A stretch of 64,000 bases of DNA from an uncultured Parabacteroides sp. (GCA_944325345.1 CALUZV010000018.1:1-64000), one strand, 5' to 3'; numbered from the stretch's first letter, positions 37,436-45,905 are shown. The notes: generated by a model not told the origin, from the sequence alone. A program made the numbers and translations.

Positions 37436-37471
37436 AATCCATTTCCATCCCGGATAGGGTGGAAGTGGATT
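37436..37471 (+). terminator. Hairpin after the GH109 gene
   Basis: AATCCATTTCCATCC pairs with GGGTGGAAGTGGATT over about 15 positions (including G-U), followed by CCTTAATATTTG without a real T tract. Confidence 0.55.
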
Positions 37472-37532
37472 CCTTAATATTTGTCCGATCTTTACCGTGG
37501 ATTTAAGCAAAGTTTAACGGATTATTGAATAT

Positions 37533-38873
37533 ATGAAACTTAATAAAATAGAACTGACACATTTCAGATGTTTTGAGCATTTTGAAATGGAGTTTGCTGA
37601 TAAGGTAACAGTCCTTTTCGGTAGAAATGGTGTTGGTAAAACATCTTTGATTCATGCCATATCCAAATCGCTAAGTTTTATGTTTTATAGCGATTCAAAA
37701 TTGAAAGATATCGAACCGTTGAATGCTGGTAATCCTAAAATAACGGTTGAGGGTTTTGACAAGAATATGGATGGAATGATAAATCCGGAAACGAACAATA
37801 TATTTAAAGACTTGCTTATCACGGCAAAAGGGCATTGTTTTGGCGTTCCGTTTGAATGGTCTCACGGTGTATCTTCTTCTTCCTACAGATACCGTACATC
37901 GTTGTTCAAAGATGCTTATATCCGGTTTATGCGTTTGGTCTCTGAGACGAATATTTATCCTGTGATTGCTTATTATTCTGATGGTTTTCCTCATGTAGAA
38001 GACAAAAAGGAAGTGGGCAAGAAAATAACATCGTTACGTAATTTCGGTTATCACCAGTGGAATGAAGAAACGGCATGTAGCAAAATATGGCTTGAACGTT
38101 TTGAGCAAACGTGGAAGGCTATGGAGCGTGCCGAACGGACTTTAAAAGAGGATAAGATAGCCAATAGGGATGTGGTGCTCGAACAATATCAAGCTGCTAA
38201 AAGGGAGATAGAGGCGATACAGAAATGTCTGGTAGATTTTTCCGCTGGCGATCCGGATATGGAAATAGAACGGCTCGGTTTAGCAACCTTTGATGATAAG
38301 CTTATCGTTGTTACCGTTTCTGGGAAGCAATATTCGTTCAGGAGGTTGCCTGCAGGTTATAAAAGGTTGTTTTACATGATTCTTGATTTGGCTTACCGAT
38401 CATATATCCTGAATGGAAATACAGAAGCGCGTGGTGTTGTTATAATAGACGAGATCGACTTGCATCTCCATCCGACCTTGGAACAAAGCGTATTGTCTCG
38501 TTTAATCCGTACTTTCCCCAATACCCAGTTTGTTGTCTCTACACATTCGCTGTTGGTCATAACTAATATGAATCTGGAGGGCGGGAAAAACAAAATCTAT
38601 CGGATGAACCCTATCGGTACGCCTCCGGAACGTATTCATGATGTATATGGCTTGGATTATAATACTGGACTTGAGGATGTAATGGGAGTGGACGCCCGCA
38701 ATTCCGACATTGACCATATTATTGAGGCTTGTGCGTTTATGATAAAAATGAATGAAACAGACAAAGTCGATAACCTGGAAAAATTATTGGCGGATAAATT
38801 CTATTTGTCTTCTGAAGAAATAAATAGACGCATTGATAAGCAACTAAAACTGATGGGAGATGCGATACATTGA
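37533..38873 (+). CDS. ptuA: Septu-type anti-phage ATPase PtuA
   Basis: 446 residues. SMC/OLD-like ATPase: N-terminal IELTHFRCFEHFEMEF, Walker A FGRNGVGKTS (residues 29-38), a helical coiled insert (about 180-235), signature-like LPAGYKRL (272-279), Walker B VVIIDEIDLHLHP (302-314) and the switch histidine STHS (336-339). No TOPRIM domain. Paired, with a 14-base overlap, with an HNH protein, which is the Septu architecture: PtuA forms a complex that controls the PtuB nuclease on infection. Start of a run of defence-like genes. Confidence 0.85.
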   Translation: MKLNKIELTHFRCFEHFEMEFADKVTVLFGRNGVGKTSLIHAISKSLSFMFYSDSKLKDIEPLNAGNPKITVEGFDKNMDGMINPETNNIFKDLLITAKGHCFGVPFEWSHGVSSSSYRYRTSLFKDAYIRFMRLVSETNIYPVIAYYSDGFPHVEDKKEVGKKITSLRNFGYHQWNEETACSKIWLERFEQTWKAMERAERTLKEDKIANRDVVLEQYQAAKREIEAIQKCLVDFSAGDPDMEIERLGLATFDDKLIVVTVSGKQYSFRRLPAGYKRLFYMILDLAYRSYILNGNTEARGVVIIDEIDLHLHPTLEQSVLSRLIRTFPNTQFVVSTHSLLVITNMNLEGGKNKIYRMNPIGTPPERIHDVYGLDYNTGLEDVMGVDARNSDIDHIIEACAFMIKMNETDKVDNLEKLLADKFYLSSEEINRRIDKQLKLMGDAIH

Positions 38874-39702
38874 TAAGAATGCGAAACGTACAGAAGGCAG
38901 AAATATAACGGATGAGTATTTGGATAATGAATGCAGAACGACTGATCAAGTTACTGGCAATATCCGTTATATGAATGTTGATTATTCCGGCAGCTTTACA
39001 AATAAAGGATACAAGAATAAACTGTTGGAACTTGGGATGGCTTTGCAAAATAAGTTTTGTTGCTATTGCTTGAGGAAAATTGGAAGAAAACAATTTGCAA
39101 CGTTGGAACATATTATTCCTCAAAGTTCTACAACTACTAATGGTTATGATCGTTACAGTGAATTATCTGAACATGAAATAGTTCTTACTTCTGATTTTAC
39201 GTCTGCCGATAATCAGACCCGCCCTCCATATCCTCATACTGTAGCATGGAACAATCTGGTCGTATCCTGTAATGGTCGCTTCCCTTTGGATAATAATGTT
39301 TCTTCTCATTGTTGCAATAACGCCCGGTCTTCAGATTTTGCTCCTCCCGTATATTATCTCAGAGATATTGAATCCCGTATTGTTTTTATGCAAGATGGCA
39401 CGATGATGGCTGGTAACAGCGATTTGCATGATGATGTGCAATCAACTATAAATGCCGCGAAATTGAACTATCCTGCTCTAAAAGAAATACGCCGGTTGTG
39501 GTATTTGTTAAGGAATCGTCCTTATCGGGAAATTGTGGAATGTTTATATGATAGGAACTTACGAACGCAGACATTATATTCTATTTTTTCAATGAAAGAT
39601 TTGGCTGATATTCGACTTGTTTGCAAATACCAAAAAGATGAATATTGGGAAGTTTTTATGAAGTATCATTTGTTTTACACGATTTTTCAAGACAGAAATT
39701 AG
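38860..39702 (+). CDS. ptuB: Septu-type HNH endonuclease PtuB
   Basis: 280 residues, start overlapping ptuA. HNH core: KFCCYCLRKI (residues 65-74, zinc cysteines), TLEHIIPQSS (H84), then WNNLVVSCNG (N131-N132, C137) and SSHCCNN. This CxxC...EHIxP...NNLxxxC pattern is that of PtuB and related retron-associated nucleases. Upon activation it would cut DNA or tRNA (target differs among relatives). Neither gene of the pair shows truncation. It could alternatively be a nuclease module of a related ATPase-HNH system without a retron; no reverse transcriptase is nearby. Confidence 0.85.
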   Translation: MRYIDKNAKRTEGRNITDEYLDNECRTTDQVTGNIRYMNVDYSGSFTNKGYKNKLLELGMALQNKFCCYCLRKIGRKQFATLEHIIPQSSTTTNGYDRYSELSEHEIVLTSDFTSADNQTRPPYPHTVAWNNLVVSCNGRFPLDNNVSSHCCNNARSSDFAPPVYYLRDIESRIVFMQDGTMMAGNSDLHDDVQSTINAAKLNYPALKEIRRLWYLLRNRPYREIVECLYDRNLRTQTLYSIFSMKDLADIRLVCKYQKDEYWEVFMKYHLFYTIFQDRN

Positions 39703-39807
39703 AGATTTTGCTTTATGAATATCCGCATTCTTTCCATGTAGAGGACATTTTCCCGTACTTTTGAAGAAATAATATTCTCACAGAGCCTTGCATCGAAAAA
39801 GAAACGC

Positions 39808-39815
39808 TACCTTTG
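39808..39815 (+). promoter_or_regulatory. -7 element TACCTTTG with TTG at 39788-39790
   Basis: TAnnTTTG with an upstream TTG 17 bases away; 17 bases before ATG 39832. Drives the toxin-antitoxin operon. Confidence 0.65.
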
Positions 39816-39831
39816 CGAAAAATAATAGATT

Positions 39832-40020
39832 ATGGCTATAAAGAATTTGAATCCCGAAAAGAATCAGTGGAAAGGAAAGCAATCTGTTATAGATTATCCT
39901 TGTAACTATTCTCTTGAAGATGTCAAACAGCGTTTACGTCGTACGGAGGCCGATGCTCTTGCAGGTCGTGGACTTACGATGGAAGAGGTTGAGGAAGAAA
40001 GTGAAAAATGGGTACTGTAA
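39832..40020 (+). CDS. Antitoxin of a ParE/RelE-type pair
   Basis: 62 residues (MAIKNLNPEKNQWKG...MEEVEEESEKWVL). Short, with a helical C-terminus (SLEDVKQRLRRTEADALAG...EEVEEESEKW) that resembles toxin-binding tails of Bacteroidota antitoxins. It has no clear DNA-binding domain of its own. Its last 13 bases overlap the toxin gene. Confidence 0.7.
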   Translation: MAIKNLNPEKNQWKGKQSVIDYPCNYSLEDVKQRLRRTEADALAGRGLTMEEVEEESEKWVL

Positions 40021-40406
40021 GAGGTAGAAGATTAATTTGGCATCCAGAGGCTATCTCAGATTTGAAAAGTATTGTTGATTATTGCCGGGAATACTTCGGT
40101 ATATTAGTAGCAAGAAAAGTTCGTAGCCGGATTCTGGAGGGAGCGCGTTTGCTTATATCTCATCCTGCTTTAGGTTTTGTTGAACCCTTGCTGACGGATT
40201 GTCCTTTGCAATATCGTTCCTTGGTGATAGTCCCTTGTACGAAAATTATTTATACAGTGCATGAAGATTATGTTTATATCCATATATTATGGAATACAAG
40301 GCGGAATGAGCAAGATTTACCTAAGATTGTCAGCTATCGTTCTTTAGAAGATGATGCTTCGAGATACTTGTTGAACGAACCTGAAGAAGAATATAGCAAC
40401 AAATGA
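40008..40406 (+). CDS. ParE/RelE-superfamily toxin
   Basis: 132 residues. RLIWHPEAISDLKSIVDYC, ARKVRSRILEGARLLISHPALGF, QYRSLVIVPCTKIIYTV and VYIHILWNTRRN are the ordered strands and helices of ParE-type toxins. These either poison gyrase or cut mRNA on the ribosome; which applies is not readable here. The C-terminal 20 residues (DDASRYLLNEPEEEYSNK) are an unusual extension. Confidence 0.85.
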   Translation: MGTVRGRRLIWHPEAISDLKSIVDYCREYFGILVARKVRSRILEGARLLISHPALGFVEPLLTDCPLQYRSLVIVPCTKIIYTVHEDYVYIHILWNTRRNEQDLPKIVSYRSLEDDASRYLLNEPEEEYSNK

Positions 40407-40407
40407 T

Positions 40408-40707
40408 ATGAAACTTCTCGAAAACAATATTTCCCAAATAGTTGCCTTATGTCGAAAGCATAAGGTCAGCAAGCTCTTCGCCTTCGGTTCTATCCTGACG
40501 AACCGTTTCAACGACGAGAGCGACGTGGACTTTTGGGTTTCCTTCAACAAATCCGAGGTAACGGATTATTTCGACAATTACTTTGATTTCAAGTACTCTC
40601 TGGAGGATTTGTTGGGGCGGACAGTGGATTTATTGGAGGAGCAAACGATAAAGAATCCTTATTTGAAGAAGAATGTGGATGCAACGAAAGCGTTGATATA
40701 TGGATGA
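40408..40707 (+). CDS. MNT-type minimal nucleotidyltransferase
   Basis: 99 residues with the signature GSILTNRFNDESDVDF, an exact GS-x10-DxD pattern, and VDLLEE as the third acidic strand. MNT proteins normally act as antitoxins that AMPylate a HEPN toxin encoded next door. No HEPN gene is present on either side: the ParE toxin ends 1 base upstream and a tandem repeat array starts downstream. It is therefore an orphan or has lost its partner. Confidence 0.85.
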   Translation: MKLLENNISQIVALCRKHKVSKLFAFGSILTNRFNDESDVDFWVSFNKSEVTDYFDNYFDFKYSLEDLLGRTVDLLEEQTIKNPYLKKNVDATKALIYG

Positions 40708-40749
40708 TTTGATAAAAAACATTCCGTTCCGATTTAATCTTCATTCTTA

Positions 40750-41140
40750 TTAATAAAAGTACATTTCCAGCGTGCTTGGAAGTTACTTTTACGAATAAAA
40801 GTAGGATTCCAGTGCGCTTGGAAAGGCGTTTTAAGTGTAAAAGTACATTTCCAGCGTGCTTGGAAGTTACTTTTACGAATAAAAGTAGGATTCCAGTGCG
40901 CTTGGAAAGGCGTTTTAAGTGTAAAAGTACATTTCCAGCGTGCTTGGAAGTTACTTTTACGGGTAAAAGTAGGATTCCAGTGCGCTTGGAAAGTTGTTTT
41001 AAGTGTTGAAAATACATTTCCAGCGTGCTTGGAAGGTACTTTCACGGATAAAAGTGAGATTCCAGTGCGCTTGGAAAGCACTTTTACGGGTAAAAGTAGG
41101 ATCCCAGCGCGCTTGGAAGGTATTTTTAGTGTATAGAGAA
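40750..41140. repeat. Tandem array of 42-bp palindromic units (array 2)
   Basis: Nine units with TTCCAG (or TCCCAG) anchors at 40765, 40807, 40849, 40891, 40933, 40975, 41018, 41060 and 41102. Two unit types alternate, TTCCAGCGTGCTTGGAA and TTCCAGTGCGCTTGGAA, giving an 84-base higher period. Between them lies an ACTTTTACGnnTAAAAGT dyad or a shorter relative. Minus-strand open frames through the array are periodic artefacts. Confidence 0.92.
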
Positions 41141-41153
41141 TAGATAATCGAAG

Positions 41154-42050
41154 TTATTTATACCTCTCTAACATTTGTCGAAGTAACGAAATAACCTCTT
41201 CTCTAAGTATTTTAGGCTCTATTACTTCTACCTTATCCCGATGCCAAAGTATTTCTTGAACGAAATCGAACGAAGGCCGAAAATAGTATTGAAAAATGGC
41301 ATAGTCTTTCCCTGTTTCTATTTCTTGCTGTGAAGCATGAAGCGGTAATGACCGAATGTAATCTACCTGTTTGTCATAAACCTTTAGTTTAATTGTTTGT
41401 GCTTGCTTGTCATCCCGAATAACCCCAAAACATCCATCATAAAATTCTTGGGGAGTAATATTGGGCGACGCCGAAAGCTGTTTTTTTCCGATGACAAGGT
41501 TGTGCATACGTTCCAATGCCAAAACGCGTGTCTGGCTTCGGTCGGTAAATTCGCCAATCAAATACCAGCGTTGTTCGAACAAGCGGACGAAAGCCGGAAT
41601 CAGCTCGAAATAAAACGTGCGGTCTTTCGTATAATAAGAAACATAGTCGAAGCAAAGCGTGCGGCCTTGGTCTATCGCATTTAATATGGTATGCAGCAAC
41701 TCTACGCCGGTCGGCGGGTTCTGCAACATAATTTTATCCTTGTGCTTAATCGCCATCAAGGATAAATTGTTTATATGAAAGCTACTCAATAGATACCGAT
41801 ATATCGGATTCTCCTCAATCACCTCTTTGTTTCGCAGTGAATACTTCCGGATACGAGCATCATACTCAATGTCAATTTGGAACGATGAGGCAATAAATTC
41901 CCTATCGCGATTGAACGTCCGTTCCGAAATCTCTTCGCCATCGTAGTTCAGCGAATACTGTATAAAGCGTTCATTCAACTCTTTCAGCGAAAAATCACCA
42001 TATTCGCAGAACGTATTTATAATCCAGAGGCAGCGCTCCCACTTTTGCAT
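41154..42050 (-). CDS. WYL-domain transcriptional regulator
   Basis: 298 residues from ATG 42050 (MQKWERCLWIINTF; a TTG at 42059 is less likely). N-terminal winged-helix DNA-binding region (FSLKELNERFIQYSLNYDGEEISERTFNRDREFI), then the WYL ligand domain (LCFDYVSYYTKDR, ELIPAFVRLFEQRWYLIGEF) and the WCX C-terminal part (SFDFVQEILWHRDKVEVIEP). WYL regulators often repress defence operons and respond to nucleic acid. It diverges from the AT-rich three-gene cassette, making that cassette its likely target. Confidence 0.92.
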   Translation of the reverse strand: MQKWERCLWIINTFCEYGDFSLKELNERFIQYSLNYDGEEISERTFNRDREFIASSFQIDIEYDARIRKYSLRNKEVIEENPIYRYLLSSFHINNLSLMAIKHKDKIMLQNPPTGVELLHTILNAIDQGRTLCFDYVSYYTKDRTFYFELIPAFVRLFEQRWYLIGEFTDRSQTRVLALERMHNLVIGKKQLSASPNITPQEFYDGCFGVIRDDKQAQTIKLKVYDKQVDYIRSLPLHASQQEIETGKDYAIFQYYFRPSFDFVQEILWHRDKVEVIEPKILREEVISLLRQMLERYK

Positions 42051-42179
42051 ATCATTCAATTTTTATTCTTTTTGCAAAGATATGTGTTTAGGTCGGACAC
42101 TTTCTGGCTGAGGCTGGGAATAATTTTGCAGTGTTGGAAAAAAATAAGGACAAAAGCAGCTTTTTATACCGCTTTTCAC

Positions 42180-42187
42180 TACCTTTG
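42180..42187 (+). promoter_or_regulatory. -7 element TACCTTTG upstream of the structured region
   Basis: Exact TAnnTTTG about 330 bases before the first cassette gene, so it would produce either a long leader or a separate RNA. Confidence 0.6.
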
Positions 42188-42193
42188 TGCCAA

Positions 42194-42476
42194 TTCCGAC
42201 CGAAAGCCACGTGAGGCTTCGAAGGAAGGACATACTGAAAAGCGAAAAAGCGTTTACAATATTATTCCCAATCCAGAAAATCGCCAATTTTCATCACCTG
42301 GGAATAATAGACAACAAAATGCTTGCGCTCTGCTGTATCATTCTTTGCGACGAAGTAAGATTGTAACAGTATAGAGCGTGGGCTGTTGTTTAATTATCTA
42401 GGTGAAGGTGTTTGGCGATACCTCTGGGTTGGATAAGGAGGCGACAGTTCCCACGCTTTCTTTATTGTTTTATAAT
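42194..42476 (+). ncRNA. Candidate structured RNA or long structured leader
   Basis: Gene-free interval between the WYL gene and the AT-rich cassette. Two strong stems: ATTATTCCCA/TGGGAATAAT (42261-42270 with 42299-42308) and AGCGTGGGCTGT/ACAG-TT-CCCACGCT (42375-42386 with 42444-42457), the latter enclosing a GC-richer, possibly folded insert of 57 bases and followed directly by TTTCTTTATTGTTTT, like an intrinsic terminator. With the -7 element at 42180 this predicts a transcript of about 275-280 bases. It resembles no riboswitch or housekeeping RNA I know; a 6S-like RNA is conceivable. Confidence 0.5.
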
Positions 42477-42513
42477 TAGAAAAATGCTAAACTGAAGGGA
42501 ATAAGGAATAAAA

Positions 42514-44082
42514 ATGAATTTGAAAATGATAAAGAATAAGAAGAAATATTATAATAAGAATAAATATAGAAGAGGTAAGAACAAGTCTATAGAATATTCA
42601 TTGCAATCAAAGGCAGCTAAAGATGTTGTCCAACGATATGGTTCTGCAAATAAAGAATATATAGTGTCTTATTCTGGAAGGGATAATGAAGCTAATAGAA
42701 ATTTAAAAAGAGGATTGAAAAGAATTCATAGGTATAAAGTTAATTGTAAGTATTATAAAGAGAATATTAAGCAGCAGGCGGGCTTTGTTGCGGAGGAAAT
42801 ATATACCGCAAGAGAAAATTCGAAAAGAATTATTTCTGGTGATAAGAGACGAATAAGAAGAACTGATGATCTTGGCTCAGTGAATGATCAACTTTATGAT
42901 CATTTTACTATAGATACACATGGTAATATTATAGTTGGGTCAGGTGAACAAATGAAATTTGTTGGAAACAATGCAAAAGAATTATTTGATGCATTGAAAA
43001 GTGGAAAATTCAGGAAATATTTGGGTAAAGCTACAATTACTGTACCGAGTGATTATTATGAGGGTGTTATTTCTGAGATAGAAGAGAATTTATCAAGATT
43101 GGAAGACTGGTTAAAAAATGCAGAAAAAAGAGGAAATAAAAAATTAATAGAAAAGTATAGAAATAGGATTTTTCTTTTAAAGAAAATAAAGACTTCTATT
43201 AAAGATAGTGGCATAACTACAAAAGAAGCAATTTTAGCTAGACAACATCCTTTGATATTTACTATTAAAGATATGACAAAGATTTCTCATCAAGCTGGCA
43301 TGGTACAAGCAAAAATGGGAATAAGTATTTCTGCAGCAGTTTCTTTAATTCGCAATGTTGTAGCATTGTGTAAAAATAAAAAGAAACCAATAGATGCTGC
43401 AAAAGAATTGGCAGTTGATACTGGAGAAGGTGCTCTTGTTGCTTATTTAAATGGATTTGGTGGATCTTTTATAAAAGCTGGAATGCAAAATTCATCAAAT
43501 GAAATAATAAGAGGTGTTTCAAAAAGTAATGCTCCAGCTATGATGGTAACTTCAGCTATTGATGTAGGAAAATCATTAACACGTTTGTGTAAAGGTGAAA
43601 TTTCTATAGCTGAATGTTTAAGTGAAATGGGAGAGAAAGGTACAGGTTATTTGAATTCTGCTTTGTTTGCTACGATAGGACAAATGGCAATTCCTGTACC
43701 AATTATTGGTGCTATGAGTGGTTCTATTATAGGATATACTTTAAATTCTATATTTTATAAGGAATTGAAAACTGCACTTAAAGAAGCTGAGATAACACGA
43801 ATACAAAGAATAGTAATAGAACAGGAATGTCAAGCGACAATTAAACAGATTAATAAGTATCGAGAGGAAATGAAAATCCTTTCTAATGTGTATTTTAATG
43901 ATCGAATTACTACATTTAATTCTGCATTTAGTTGTATGGATAAAGCTTTTTATTCAGAAGATATAGATGATTTTATAATGGGAGCAAATATGATAACTAA
44001 GAAGTTGGGACAAGAAGTACAGTTTTCTACAATGCAAGAATTTAATGTACTTATGAGATCAGAACAGATGTTTAATTTTTAA
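42514..44082 (+). CDS. Unknown AT-rich gene: basic N-terminus, glycine-zipper hydrophobic core
   Basis: 522 residues. The N-terminus is extremely basic (MIKNKKKYYNKNKYRRGKNK), followed by a charged helical region, and then a segment of small residues (about 270-420) with hydrophobic glycine/alanine stretches (DTGEGALVAYLNGFGGSFI, IPVPIIGAMSGSIIGYTLN) that could insert in a membrane. A helical C-terminal region follows. No signal peptide and no enzyme motif. Base and codon use are far more AT-rich than the flanks, indicating transfer. First of three tandem genes sharing a glycine-zipper character; function unknown. Confidence 0.8.
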   Translation: MNLKMIKNKKKYYNKNKYRRGKNKSIEYSLQSKAAKDVVQRYGSANKEYIVSYSGRDNEANRNLKRGLKRIHRYKVNCKYYKENIKQQAGFVAEEIYTARENSKRIISGDKRRIRRTDDLGSVNDQLYDHFTIDTHGNIIVGSGEQMKFVGNNAKELFDALKSGKFRKYLGKATITVPSDYYEGVISEIEENLSRLEDWLKNAEKRGNKKLIEKYRNRIFLLKKIKTSIKDSGITTKEAILARQHPLIFTIKDMTKISHQAGMVQAKMGISISAAVSLIRNVVALCKNKKKPIDAAKELAVDTGEGALVAYLNGFGGSFIKAGMQNSSNEIIRGVSKSNAPAMMVTSAIDVGKSLTRLCKGEISIAECLSEMGEKGTGYLNSALFATIGQMAIPVPIIGAMSGSIIGYTLNSIFYKELKTALKEAEITRIQRIVIEQECQATIKQINKYREEMKILSNVYFNDRITTFNSAFSCMDKAFYSEDIDDFIMGANMITKKLGQEVQFSTMQEFNVLMRSEQMFNF

Positions 44083-44094
44083 TTTTTATATTAT

Positions 44095-45120
44095 ATGCCT
44101 TTACCAATAGTGTTTATAGCAGTAGCAGGTGTTACAGGTGCAGTTGGAATAGGGAAAACGGCTAAAGCTATAATGAATCGTAAAAAAGCGAAGAAACTAA
44201 ATGAACGTGCAAATTATGTTATTAAGCAAGCAAATCGTAAGCACAAAAGATTTAAACGAAATTGTAAAAAAAACTTGGAAGAATTGGGCTTAAAAAAAGC
44301 ACAAATACTTAGTACGAATATTGAACATTTCATTATTTCATTTGGAAAATTGAAGAATATAAATTTTCAAGATTCTATAGGAATAGAAGAAATTAGCAAA
44401 TTATGTATCGATCAGAAAGAACTTAATGACTTAAAGGGAATGAGTAATTTTGCGACAGATATCATAACTGGTGTTACAGGAGGAGCTATAGGTGGCGCTC
44501 TTACTGCTTATGGAGCATATAGCTCTGCAAACTGGTTAGCTACAGCTTCTACAGGTACAGCTATTTCTAAATTAAGTGGTATTGCAGCAAAAAATGCGAC
44601 TCTGGCTTATTTTGGGGGAGGAGCTTTATCTGCTGGAGGTTTAGGTGTAAGTGGCGGTATTATGATATTGGGTGGATTAATTGCTGGTCCAGCTTTGGCA
44701 ATTATGGGATGGATTGTAGAGGCTAAAACGAGTAAAGCTAAAGATGAAGCTTATATAAATATGGCAAAAGCTGAAGAATTTGCAACAAAGTTGTCTGTAG
44801 CAAATAGCTTGTGTGGTAACATTATATATCAATGTCAGTTATTTGTTGATTTACTAAATAGATTAGATACTTATCTAGATGAATTTGTGAAGATTATGGA
44901 TGAAGCTATCATTGAGCATAATGCAGATTATGAAAACTTTAACAAGCAACAAAAAAATGCTACGGCTGGAGCTGTTAGTTTAGCAAAAGCAATTAAAGCT
45001 GTTTTAGATACTCCGATTTTGACAAAGGAAGGTAATTTAGATATGAAAACTAATCATATATTGCAAACAATTAATCCTGAAGAAATTAAAAATGCATTTG
45101 AGATGCAAACGGAAAATTAG
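44095..45120 (+). CDS. Unknown glycine-zipper membrane-active protein
   Basis: 341 residues. A short hydrophobic N-terminus (LPIVFIAVAGVTGAVGIG), a lysine-rich helix, then a long Gly/Ala-rich hydrophobic region at about 120-215 (IITGVTGGAIGGALTAYGAY, GGGALSAGGLGVSGGIMILG, GLIAGPALAIMGWIVEAK) typical of glycine zippers that form oligomeric membrane helices, then amphipathic helices. No catalytic motif. 12 bases after the 42514 gene; same AT-rich composition. A pore-forming or membrane-disrupting role is an inference from the zipper. Confidence 0.8.
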   Translation: MPLPIVFIAVAGVTGAVGIGKTAKAIMNRKKAKKLNERANYVIKQANRKHKRFKRNCKKNLEELGLKKAQILSTNIEHFIISFGKLKNINFQDSIGIEEISKLCIDQKELNDLKGMSNFATDIITGVTGGAIGGALTAYGAYSSANWLATASTGTAISKLSGIAAKNATLAYFGGGALSAGGLGVSGGIMILGGLIAGPALAIMGWIVEAKTSKAKDEAYINMAKAEEFATKLSVANSLCGNIIYQCQLFVDLLNRLDTYLDEFVKIMDEAIIEHNADYENFNKQQKNATAGAVSLAKAIKAVLDTPILTKEGNLDMKTNHILQTINPEEIKNAFEMQTEN

Positions 45121-45167
45121 GTATATATTGAAATAATTGTATTACTAATAATTGAAAGGTAAAAATT

Positions 45168-45905
45168 ATGTTTCAGAAGAAGTATTTAGAAGACCCAGAT
45201 TTGGTGTTTTTGTCGGAATGTTCAAATGAAGATTTGAAAACATTTGCTGATTTGTTAGTTTTTGACAAAAATGACAAACAGAGAGCGACAGAAGAACTGT
45301 CTAAAACTCGTGCTTACAAAGAATTTTATCCAAAGGAAATGAATAAGATCTGTAGAGAGATTATTCATGAATTTCAGCTATTTGGAGGTGATACAGTCGC
45401 TAATGCGATTCGTGGTTGTGGTATTCCTTATCGAGAAATCCTAATGGATGTATGCGATAAGAAAAAAGTAAACTACAATAAGAATTCTTCTATAGAACGG
45501 ATAGAAATGTGTTTTGTACAGCGCATTTTAGATGAAGCTTTAGAAGAAATGGATGAAGATGAAATTAAGGGTATTGCAAACGATTTACGTATTGACGCTA
45601 CAAAGTATGACAATAAAAATGCTTTGAAGGATGCAATCATAATGATTGGTTTGTCTCCTCAATTTGTCGGAAAGATTGTTGCTATTTGTGCAAAAGCTAT
45701 TGTTCCACGAATTGGCATTGCTGTCGGAGGTGCTATGTTAGGTCAATTGGTGGCAAGATTAGTACCTATTATTAATATAATATCTTTGGCTTTTTTAGCA
45801 AAAGAACTTATTACTGGCCCAGCATATAGAGTAACAATGCCTGGTGTAATGATGATTATTTATATGCGTCGTAAATGGCAAGATGCACAGAATAAGAATA
45901 ACTGA
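45168..45905 (+). CDS. YaaW-family protein (DUF3944 N-terminus)
   Basis: 245 residues. The opening EDPDLVFLSECSNEDLKTFAD is the DUF3944 motif, followed by the YaaW/UPF0174 core (FGGDTVANAIRGCGIPYREILMDVCDKKKVNYNK) and a hydrophobic glycine-containing C-terminal hairpin (IVPRIGIAVGGAMLGQLVARLVPIINIISLAFLAKELI). E. coli YaaW has no established function. Here it is the third gene of an AT-rich cassette whose other members are also glycine-zipper proteins, 47 bases after the preceding gene, implying a joint membrane function. Confidence 0.82.
   Translation: MFQKKYLEDPDLVFLSECSNEDLKTFADLLVFDKNDKQRATEELSKTRAYKEFYPKEMNKICREIIHEFQLFGGDTVANAIRGCGIPYREILMDVCDKKKVNYNKNSSIERIEMCFVQRILDEALEEMDEDEIKGIANDLRIDATKYDNKNALKDAIIMIGLSPQFVGKIVAICAKAIVPRIGIAVGGAMLGQLVARLVPIINIISLAFLAKELITGPAYRVTMPGVMMIIYMRRKWQDAQNKNN

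Noticed and set aside
40589..41081. Minus-strand repeat proteins with 28-residue periods
   Set aside because: They exist only because the 84-base repeat is a multiple of three; no start context, and they run into the opposite-strand MNT gene.
40750..41140. CRISPR array
   Set aside because: Units are contiguous and the whole 42-base unit repeats, with no unique spacers and no cas genes nearby.
42045..42374. 109-codon ORF in the WYL-cassette intergenic region
   Set aside because: It begins antisense to the WYL start, crosses the promoter element and stems, and its composition is not protein-like.
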